Shown here piece after piece: positions 1 through 5,755 of a stretch of DNA of 7,153 nt. The notes under the pieces were generated by a model. That model saw nothing but the letters and a program-made list of their open reading frames with translations. It had not been told where the DNA came from and did no database searches. This stretch comes from CAYYGL01 sp964471235 (GTDB taxonomy: Bacteria; Calditrichota; Calditrichia; RBG-13-44-9; J075). A program made the position numbers and the translations under genes. Every line of letters begins with the position of its first letter. Positions within the stretch are counted from its first letter, which is position 1. The DNA lies in the NCBI GenBank assembly GCA_964471235.1, contig CAYYGL010000222.1:1-7153 (forward strand). The letters run 5' to 3'.

Positions 1-208
1 AGTGCTCGCTGTCAAAATAAATTTTGACGCTCCGGAACGACAAAACTTGTTTTGTTAGTGATGTTTTTTTAGAGGTGGTGCTCCCTGTCAAAATGAATTT
101 TGACGTTCCGGATCGACAAAACTTGTTTTGTCAGTGATGTTTTTTTAGAGGTAGTGCTCGCTGTCAAAATAAATTTTGACGCTCCGGAACGACAAAACTT
201 GTTTTGTC
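1..208. repeat. Tandem 76-bp repeat, 2.7 copies, each carrying nested palindromes
   Basis: Copies begin at 1, 77 and 153, a constant period of 76 bp. The third copy stops at 208. Copies 1 and 3 are identical over the first 55 bases, and the second differs from the first at six positions. Each unit holds a hairpin of the form GTCAAAAT-AA-ATTTTGAC (11-28, 87-104, 163-180), a central TCCGGA-like core, and a second hairpin GACAAAAC-TT-GTTTTGTC (39-56, 115-132, 191-208). The whole 46-bp block (11-56 and equivalents) is also quasi-palindromic, with 18 of 23 base pairs able to form in copy 1. A 20-bp linker with a run of seven T joins the full copies. The left end of the array may lie outside the window. 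The unit is probably non-coding. A dispersed repeat family, a terminator-like array or a protein-binding array are all possible. Confidence 0.93.
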
Positions 209-232
209 AACAACGCATTAGGCTCATAAACT
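204..232 (+). promoter_or_regulatory. Candidate sigma70-like promoter at the end of the repeat array
   Basis: TTGTCA at 204-209 matches five of six bases of the -35 consensus. It is followed after 17 bp by TAAACT at 227-232, a four-of-six match to the -10 consensus. The -35 hexamer is partly made from the right arm of the last hairpin in the repeat array, so the array could influence it. It would serve the large gene starting near 373, leaving a leader of roughly 130 bases. The match is modest and such pairs occur by chance, so confidence is low. Confidence 0.25.
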
Positions 233-372
233 TAAACAACGAGGGATATATCGTCAACCCGATGAAAAAACGTTCTCACTACACCCGATACCACCGGCAA
301 CACTTCGCCGGACATTCTCTCTTGGGCACCATGTTTTTTCCGCTTGAACGGATGTTCACTGTTACATCAAAA

Positions 373-3300
373 ATGTTAACTTGCAAACTTGCAAACTTGC
401 AAACTTGCAAACTTCCAACCCTGTCTTCCCGGTATGTGCTCCTGTTCATCCTTTTGTTCATGTCGTTGCCCTTTTATGCCCAGCCGTTTGACGCCAATCA
501 CCCCGAATTGCGCTGGGAAACCATCGAAACCGAGCACTTCCTGGTGCACTATCACCAGGGAACGGTACGCACCGCCAACCTGGTAGCTCGAATTGCCGAG
601 GATGTCTATCCCCACATCACCGGGTTATATGGCTATCATCCCAAAGGGAAAGTGGAGTTTGTGATTCGCGATACGGAAGATTATGCCAACGGCGGCGCCT
701 ATTTTTTCGACAATAAAATCGAAATCTGGGCGGAAAACCTCGATTACATTTTACGGGGCACCCACAACTGGCTGCGGGATGTGGTGACTCATGAATTTAC
801 CCATGTGGTCTCGTTACAGAAAGCGCTGAAATACGGACGACACATCCCGGCGGGCTGGTTTCAGGTGTTCGGTTACGAGGAGGCACGCCGCCCCGACGTG
901 GTACGCGGTTTTCCCAACGTGCTGGTTTCTTATCCCATCTCCGGAATCACCATCCCGGTATGGTTTGCCGAGGGAGTGGCGCAGTTCCAAACAGCAGACC
1001 GGCGCTTTGATTATCGCGATTCTCACCGGGAGATGATTCTGCGTGACCGGGTAATGACCGGGCATTTGCTGAGTCTCTCGGAAATGAATGTCTTCGGAAA
1101 AAACAGCATCGGGAATGAGTCTTCTTATAACCAGGGGTTTGCCTTTGTACGGTTTCTGGCGCAAAGTTACGGAGACACCGTGGTGGCGCGACTGGCAGAT
1201 GCCGCCGGCAGCCCGCTGACCGTTTCTTTCAACCAGGCAATTCGAAAAGCAACCGGCGAATCGGCTGCGACCATTTATCAGCGCTGGAAACAATATCTCA
1301 AAAAGACCTACTCCACCCGCCTGCAAACCGTGCAGCAACATTTGCTTACCGGAGAGCCGTGGGTGGCGGAAGGTATTGGTGACCTCTTTCCTACCATTTC
1401 TCCGGATGGCAAGCAGATTGCCTATCTCACCACCGGCAAGGCGGATTATCTCTCCCAAAATTCCCTCATTGTGGAAAACCTGAACACCCGGGAAAAGATA
1501 ACCATTGCCGCTAAAGTTTCCGGCTCCATCACCTGGTCACCGGATAGCCGCTATCTGGCATACGCCAAACATGCTGTTGAACCAGGCACCGGCAGTCTAT
1601 ATAACGACATTTTTATATATGATCTCCAAACCGAAAAAGAATACCGTTTGACCCGCTCTTTACGTGCCCGCAACCCGGATTGGTCGCATAACGGTAACCG
1701 ATTGGTGTTTGTGGTGGAAAGCGATGGATTGACCAACCTGTTTACCCTGAAGATTGGCGATTTATCAAAGGCGTTCACCGGGGAAAAATTTATCGAGCGG
1801 TATTACGATTTGACGGAGCACCGGGTGGTGGCGCAGGTGCCGGCAGAGCGGGTGAAAAATTGGCGTTTATATTATCGGAACGTGGGCTTTAAAGGAGACA
1901 GCTTACAGCAGCTAACGTATTTGCTAAACGGAAGACAAATTTTTCATCCCCGCTGGTCGCCGGATGATTCCTACATCATTTTTGACACCTCGATAAAATT
2001 CGGGCGGGATATCGCCAGAATCCCGGCAACCGGCGGCGACATCACCTTCCTGCTCAATTCCCGTTGTGATGAACGCTATCCCTCATTTCATCCGACAACC
2101 GGGGAACTGCTTTACGCCTGCGACGAAACCGGCATCTTTAACATCTACAGCCTGAACCTGCAAACCGGCGAAAAGAAGGCATATACCAATGTGGTCGGGG
2201 GCGCCTTTATGCCGACAATGACGCCCGGTGGGGATTTGTTCTATGCCCAGTACATTAACCAGGGATATAAAATTTACCGGGTTCCGGCTGCCAAATCACA
2301 GCCGCCGGAAAACCTTGCTTACATCCCGGATTACGAATCCCACATTCCCCGTTTAACCGTAAATGACCAGGTTGAAACGCCCCGGACCCCAACGCCCTAC
2401 CGTTTTCGCTTCCCGGGCGTCACCCTGATGCCCCGGCTGTTACTTGATTACGGTACCGTTAAACCGGGTTTTTATATCTATACCAATGAAATTCTCAATA
2501 AAATGTTTTTCTTTGGCGGAGCGGATGTCAATCGGAACAAAGATTACGACCTGTTCGGAATTTTTGAATTTAACCTCTGGAAAAATTCCCTTTTTATCGA
2601 GGCGTTTAACCAGTCCGCCAACATCACCGATATCGCCACTCTGGAGGGGTATAATGCCCAGCCCAAAATCGACATCAATTTTAATCTCCTGGAAGCCAAC
2701 ATCGGTATCCGGGGGCATTTTCTGCCCTGGAAACTTAAAAAACTCTTTCAAGCAAGATTAGCTTATACCTTTAGTCTGTATCGTGCCCGGATTAAAACGT
2801 TTTCGTTTGTGGACCCTGCCAGCGGAGATTTGTTTGTCTTTGCCCCGCTGCGCTATACCTACCTGCGGGGGCACACGCTCAGCTTGTTTTTACGTCACGA
2901 GCATATCCAACGGGATGTGGATGATGCCATTAACCCCCGCAAGGGGCGCTATGTCACTCTTCGGATTCAACGGGAATGGAACCGCTTCTTAAACGATTTT
3001 GCCTCAGATCGGGTAATCAACATCGAACAGTTCACCAAATATTATTACGACCGGTTTGAGATGAATTGGGAAGAATATTTGACGGTACCCTACACCAGCC
3101 GCCACACCCTCAGTCTTCAATTGCGCGGGGGATTAATCGATGCTCCGGTGGACAGCTTTTTCCATTTTTTTGCCGGAGGATTGGTGGGATTGAAAGGCTA
3201 TCCGTTTTACAGCGTGGAAGGGCGGCGGATGTTGAGCGGCTCCGTCACCTACCGGTTTCCCCTCTGGCGACATATTAATCACCAGATTTTTAACATTTAT

Positions 3301-3573
3301 TTTGATAAATTATACCTGGGCGGTTTTTTTCAATACGGCAATGCCTGGTCAAAAGGCGGCATCGAGTTCAACAACTTCCTCTCGGATGTGGGCATACAGT
3401 TGCGGCTGGATACTTTCTCCTGGTATTTCTTCCCTACCCGGATATTTTTGGAAGCCGCCTACCCGTTAAAGGAGCATGTTAACCAGGGAATTCGCTATCC
3501 GCAGGAATGGAAATTTTATTTCGGCGTGTTGTTCGATTTTAACCTGCGATTGGAAAAGAAGTTTGGTAGATGA
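373..3573 (+). CDS. Outer-membrane fusion protein: peptidase MA-like metalloprotease, TolB-type propeller, Omp85-like beta-barrel
   Basis: With the start at 373 this is a 1066-residue exported protein. Residues 1-36 form a signal peptide with a Lys/Arg-containing n-region, the hydrophobic core VLLFILLFMSLPF, and likely cleavage after YA36. Residues 37-330 resemble the peptidase MA (gluzincin) family. HEFTH at 140-144 supplies two zinc ligands and the catalytic Glu, and E200 in WFAEG is the probable third ligand. Residues 335-640 form a PD40/TolB-like propeller with six SPDG-type turns near 343, 389, 438, 529, 573 and 617. Residues 676-1066 resemble an Omp85/surface-antigen barrel, with a GLKGYPFYS motif at 939-947 followed by alternating aromatic strands. 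The likely role is proteolysis or substrate handling at the outer membrane; the substrate is unknown. The frame stays open back to a TTG at 100 inside the repeat array, and ATGs at 262, 331 and 352 are possible starts. None of these starts has a convincing Shine-Dalgarno site. I prefer 373 because it gives a normal signal peptide. Confidence 0.88.
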   Translation: MLTCKLANLQTCKLPTLSSRYVLLFILLFMSLPFYAQPFDANHPELRWETIETEHFLVHYHQGTVRTANLVARIAEDVYPHITGLYGYHPKGKVEFVIRDTEDYANGGAYFFDNKIEIWAENLDYILRGTHNWLRDVVTHEFTHVVSLQKALKYGRHIPAGWFQVFGYEEARRPDVVRGFPNVLVSYPISGITIPVWFAEGVAQFQTADRRFDYRDSHREMILRDRVMTGHLLSLSEMNVFGKNSIGNESSYNQGFAFVRFLAQSYGDTVVARLADAAGSPLTVSFNQAIRKATGESAATIYQRWKQYLKKTYSTRLQTVQQHLLTGEPWVAEGIGDLFPTISPDGKQIAYLTTGKADYLSQNSLIVENLNTREKITIAAKVSGSITWSPDSRYLAYAKHAVEPGTGSLYNDIFIYDLQTEKEYRLTRSLRARNPDWSHNGNRLVFVVESDGLTNLFTLKIGDLSKAFTGEKFIERYYDLTEHRVVAQVPAERVKNWRLYYRNVGFKGDSLQQLTYLLNGRQIFHPRWSPDDSYIIFDTSIKFGRDIARIPATGGDITFLLNSRCDERYPSFHPTTGELLYACDETGIFNIYSLNLQTGEKKAYTNVVGGAFMPTMTPGGDLFYAQYINQGYKIYRVPAAKSQPPENLAYIPDYESHIPRLTVNDQVETPRTPTPYRFRFPGVTLMPRLLLDYGTVKPGFYIYTNEILNKMFFFGGADVNRNKDYDLFGIFEFNLWKNSLFIEAFNQSANITDIATLEGYNAQPKIDINFNLLEANIGIRGHFLPWKLKKLFQARLAYTFSLYRARIKTFSFVDPASGDLFVFAPLRYTYLRGHTLSLFLRHEHIQRDVDDAINPRKGRYVTLRIQREWNRFLNDFASDRVINIEQFTKYYYDRFEMNWEEYLTVPYTSRHTLSLQLRGGLIDAPVDSFFHFFAGGLVGLKGYPFYSVEGRRMLSGSVTYRFPLWRHINHQIFNIYFDKLYLGGFFQYGNAWSKGGIEFNNFLSDVGIQLRLDTFSWYFFPTRIFLEAAYPLKEHVNQGIRYPQEWKFYFGVLFDFNLRLEKKFGR
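379..418 (+). repeat. Five tandem copies of an 8-bp repeat at the 5' end of the large gene
   Basis: The unit ACTTGCAA is repeated exactly at 379, 387, 395 and 403. A fifth copy at 411-418 has G changed to C. The repeat starts three bases after the proposed ATG at 373 and encodes a short TCKLANLQ-like peptide in the n-region of the signal sequence. Eight is not a multiple of three, so gain or loss of a unit would shift the reading frame if translation starts at 373 or upstream. Confidence 0.95.
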
Positions 3574-3662
3574 AGCGATGGGTAAATTTTTACGGATGAC
3601 GCATCACTTTCTACCTATCTCTATATACCTGATATCGAAATATTTTAAGAAGGGGTCGTATC

Positions 3663-4565
3663 ATGAAGTTTTTCGGAGCATTATGTTTGATGATGGCGGG
3701 CAGCGTGATGCTGTGGGCGCAAAATTCGGCTCTGCCGGAAAAAACCGATAATGTACTGCTCAATCGCCTGCAATTAACTCAGTTGCTAAATGAGCAGTTG
3801 GACAGCCAACTGGAGCAGGAAGTATCATCCGGCGAGAGCGTCCCGGGCAAATCCATTAGCAAAGCGGTGTTGCTTTCGGCTGCGGTACCGGGTGTGGGGC
3901 AATTCTATGCCAAATCATTTTTCAAGGGTGCTTTTTTCTTTGCCACTGAGGTAACCGCCTGGACGCTCAACATTATTTATAACAATCGTGGGGACGACAA
4001 AACCCGCATTCATCGCAGCTTTGTGGATGCCCACTGGAGTGAGCAGCGCTACTGGTCGTATGTCTACTATAAACTGCGAGACAAGGAAGGATTGGATTTA
4101 CCTAATTTTGAATTGGATACATCCGATCCCGACAAACCATTGCTGGTTGACTGGCAGGATGCCGAGAAGGTTCTTGACCAGTATGACGACACCCAATATC
4201 TCCGGGGGTTTACCCATCAACTTCCCGCCACCAAAACCCAACAATATTATGAAATGGTGGGTAAGTATCCCACCCAATTTGGCAATGCCTGGGATGACGC
4301 CTCCTTCCAACATCAATATAATGGGTATACCGGGGATTTCACCCCACACAATGCCCGGGCGGAAGACCTGCGGGCGGAACTTAATCACATGTATAATATC
4401 GCCGGTTACGGATCAATGATTGCGCTGGTAAATCACCTGATCTCCGCTATTGATGCCGGCTTCACCACCCGGAGCTACAATCGTCGTCAGATGCGAGTGA
4501 CCTATCAACGCCCCACAATTAACGGCGAACGGGTGAATATGTTCGGTTTGCGGATGGATTGGTAA
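3663..4565 (+). CDS. DUF5683-like secreted/membrane protein, first of a tandem paralogous pair
   Basis: This is a 300-residue protein. Residues 1-19 form a signal peptide (core ALCLMMAGSVML, likely cleavage after WA19). A charged, possibly coiled segment rich in Leu, Gln and Glu follows (about 31-55). Residues 69-100 carry the hallmark: LLSAAVPGVGQFYAKSFFKG and then a hydrophobic stretch. This PGxGQxY...KG pattern is typical of DUF5683 and TM2-like membrane hairpins. A long polar middle contains QQYYEMVGKY near 193-202. A second hydrophobic segment at 246-266 includes NHLISAIDAG. The chain ends in Trp. The start is supported by a strong Shine-Dalgarno (AGAAGGGG) seven bases before the ATG. 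The gene lies 89 bp after the barrel protein and 52 bp before its paralogue, which suggests co-transcription. The molecular function of DUF5683 proteins is not known. The DUF assignment is by motif recognition only. Confidence 0.85.
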   Translation: MKFFGALCLMMAGSVMLWAQNSALPEKTDNVLLNRLQLTQLLNEQLDSQLEQEVSSGESVPGKSISKAVLLSAAVPGVGQFYAKSFFKGAFFFATEVTAWTLNIIYNNRGDDKTRIHRSFVDAHWSEQRYWSYVYYKLRDKEGLDLPNFELDTSDPDKPLLVDWQDAEKVLDQYDDTQYLRGFTHQLPATKTQQYYEMVGKYPTQFGNAWDDASFQHQYNGYTGDFTPHNARAEDLRAELNHMYNIAGYGSMIALVNHLISAIDAGFTTRSYNRRQMRVTYQRPTINGERVNMFGLRMDW

Positions 4566-4617
4566 TCTCCTGTGCACTACCGGCGGATGAACAAATAACC
4601 CATTACAGGATATATCG

Positions 4618-5346
4618 ATGAAGCTGATTTCCCGAATTCCGACTCCATTTATCATCCTTCTCTGGATATGTGTTTTTTCCAGTCTTCTTTTCCCCCGGGA
4701 AGGAGAAAGAAGACCGGTCCAAAGCGTCGCGCGTCCGGAGAACGCTCCGCAGGGCGGGAACAGGCCCGGCGGCTTCCTGCACGTGCTCTTGTCCCTGGCG
4801 CTGCCCGGCAGCGGAGAAATGCTGATGGGCAACAAAGGCATGGGCAAAATTTTCCTGGGCTCCGATATTACCCTGTGGCTCGGTTTTTTCGGCACCAAAG
4901 GATACGTGAATGTATTGCAAAATGAGCTGGAAACCTTTGCTGCTGTTCATGCCGGAGTGAAAACCCGTGACAAAGATGCCCAGTACTGGATTGACATTGG
5001 CACCAGCAGTAACATCTATGATTACAATGCGGAAAAGTTGTTAGAGCGTGATATTAATGCCACTTACCCCGAAGATGGAAACTTTTTTTGGCAGTGGGAT
5101 TCGGAACAGCACCGGCAGGATTACCTGAATAAACGCCTGAATCGGCTGACCTGGAAACGCAGAACTACCCTCTTTGCCACCGGACTGGTGTTAAATCGGT
5201 TGGTCAGCGGCATTGACGTCATCCGCCTGATACGGAAAAATAAAACTCAAAAAGATATGACCCGGCATTCATTTCTTCATTTTAATTACGCGAATGATTA
5301 CCGGCAGGGGGAAAATGTTTCCTTGAATTTCACCTGGCGGTTTTAA
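4618..5346 (+). CDS. DUF5683-like membrane protein, second of a tandem paralogous pair
   Basis: This is a 242-residue protein. A hydrophobic export signal or anchor lies at residues 9-25 (TPFIILLWICVFSSLLF), followed by a basic, Pro/Gly-rich stretch (26-52). Residues 56-91 repeat the pattern of the upstream gene: VLLSLALPGSGEML, KGMGK, then a hydrophobic segment ending WLGFF. AQYWIDIG at 121-128 corresponds to QQYYEMVG in the upstream gene, and ATGLVLNRLVSGIDV at 187-201 corresponds to its NHLISAIDA region. The chain ends NFTWRF, with a terminal Phe. The two proteins therefore share an order of blocks but are strongly diverged, as expected for an old duplication. An AGGA Shine-Dalgarno lies seven bases before the ATG. 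No clear Ala-x-Ala cleavage site follows the hydrophobic core, so it may remain anchored. Part of the region after the signal is encoded by an inverted repeat (4682-4714). Function unknown. Confidence 0.82.
   Translation: MKLISRIPTPFIILLWICVFSSLLFPREGERRPVQSVARPENAPQGGNRPGGFLHVLLSLALPGSGEMLMGNKGMGKIFLGSDITLWLGFFGTKGYVNVLQNELETFAAVHAGVKTRDKDAQYWIDIGTSSNIYDYNAEKLLERDINATYPEDGNFFWQWDSEQHRQDYLNKRLNRLTWKRRTTLFATGLVLNRLVSGIDVIRLIRKNKTQKDMTRHSFLHFNYANDYRQGENVSLNFTWRF
4682..4714. repeat. Inverted repeat inside the signal-peptide region of the second DUF5683-like gene
   Basis: Perfect 9-bp arms GTCTTCTTT (4682-4690) and AAAGAAGAC (4706-4714) flank a 15-base loop that itself contains CCCGGG at 4694-4699. 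The arms are strictly pyrimidine-rich and purine-rich. The stretch encodes residues around LLFPREGERR, just after the hydrophobic core. A similar pyrimidine/purine hairpin lies in the intergenic region at 5562-5609, and its reverse strand also reads FPREGE in one frame. Confidence 0.7.
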
Positions 5347-5561
5347 GCTTATGGATACTGATTTTAGCCCACCTTCAATAGCTGTCCCAAAATTATGCTA
5401 TCGTAACTAAAGCTGGTGTAATAGTATTATCGATTTTGACGGAAGTAATATTGAACACTGTTAACGGCTTTGTGTAGCGGCATACCTGAAGTTGAACATC
5501 CGATAAATTGTAACATTTTAGTGCTTTGAAAAATTTAGATTCTTGCCTCATTTGATTATAA

Positions 5562-5609
5562 AACTCTCCCCCTATTTCCCCCTCTCTTGGAAAGATCAGG
5601 GGGTGAGTT
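5562..5609. repeat. Decayed hairpin element with C-rich and G-rich arms
   Basis: The outer arms AACTCTCCCCCT (5562-5573) and AGGGGGTGAGTT (5598-5609) pair at 11 of 12 positions. Inside them TTTCC (5575-5579) and GGAAA (5589-5593) can also pair. This layout of nested C-runs and G-runs resembles short palindromic elements scattered through many bacterial genomes. It has no T-run on either side, so it is not a canonical terminator, although a stem this strong could still stop transcription or protect an mRNA end. The family assignment is inference. Confidence 0.7.
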
Positions 5610-5674
5610 CGACCATATTCGATTATCAGATATTCATTTTTCACAGAGCTAAAGTGTTACGATAAATTTAAATC

Positions 5675-5703
5675 TTGCATATCACCATTATGCATGTTAA
5701 AAT
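5675..5703 (+). promoter_or_regulatory. Candidate sigma70-type promoter for the ATPase gene
   Basis: TTGCAT at 5675-5680 is followed after exactly 17 bp by TAAAAT at 5698-5703. Both hexamers are good partial matches to the -35 and -10 consensus. Transcription would begin around 5710, inside the inverted repeat at 5703-5739, and give a leader of about 45 bases before the ATG at 5756. The overlap of the -10 end with the inverted repeat fits a repressor-controlled promoter. If the host uses a Bacteroidetes-type primary sigma factor the match would mean less. Confidence 0.5.
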
Positions 5704-5739
5704 AAGACAAATTTGTCATTGAATTGCAAATTTGTCTTA
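5703..5739. promoter_or_regulatory. Perfect 13-bp inverted repeat upstream of the ATPase, probable operator
   Basis: Arms TAAGACAAATTTG (5703-5715) and CAAATTTGTCTTA (5727-5739) are exact reverse complements around an 11-base spacer. The left arm overlaps a second perfect 12-bp palindrome, GACAAATTTGTC (5706-5717), and the motif AAATTTGTC recurs 19 bp apart in direct orientation (5709 and 5728). The site lies directly after the candidate -10 box and ends 16 bases before the start codon. A dimeric or tetrameric DNA-binding protein is a natural reader. The ATPase itself has a winged-helix segment, so self-regulation is possible but unproven. An RNA hairpin in the leader is the alternative. Confidence 0.65.
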
Positions 5740-5755
5740 AAATTGGTGTGGTGAA

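Larger units (their letters stand above)
5347..5755. other. Non-coding AT-rich intergenic region, 409 bp
   Basis: No supported gene lies between the envelope genes and the ATPase. The first 200 bases show no recognisable domain or RNA structure. A minus-strand open frame of 83 codons crosses the region, but it runs through a hairpin element and has no recognised family. I could not find a clear Rho-independent terminator after 5346. The right half holds a dispersed-type hairpin (5562-5609), a promoter candidate (5675-5703) and an operator-like inverted repeat (5703-5739). Confidence 0.75.

Noticed and set aside
1..208. CRISPR array.
   Set aside because: The period is 76 bp with nearly identical units throughout and no variable spacers; the sequence is a plain tandem repeat.
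100..372. An N-terminal extension of the large gene from a TTG inside the repeat array, adding about 91 residues.
   Set aside because: The extension is a translation of the palindromic repeat and would bury the signal peptide far inside the chain. No ribosome-binding site supports it.
814..1458. A 214-codon minus-strand open frame inside the large gene.
   Set aside because: It is the reverse of well-supported protease and propeller coding sequence, has low-complexity, basic composition and matches no family I know.
3476..3751. A 91-codon open frame spanning the gap between the first two genes.
   Set aside because: It lies in another frame of both genes, and most of it overlaps them. The strong Shine-Dalgarno belongs to the ATG at 3663.
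5562..5609. Rho-independent terminator.
   Set aside because: The stem is strong, but no T-run follows on either strand and it lies more than 200 bases past the preceding stop codon.
5393..5644. An 83-codon minus-strand open frame in the intergenic region.
   Set aside because: It runs through the 5562-5609 hairpin, has no recognised domain, and no convincing start signal. It is best read as chance, though a decayed gene remnant cannot be excluded.
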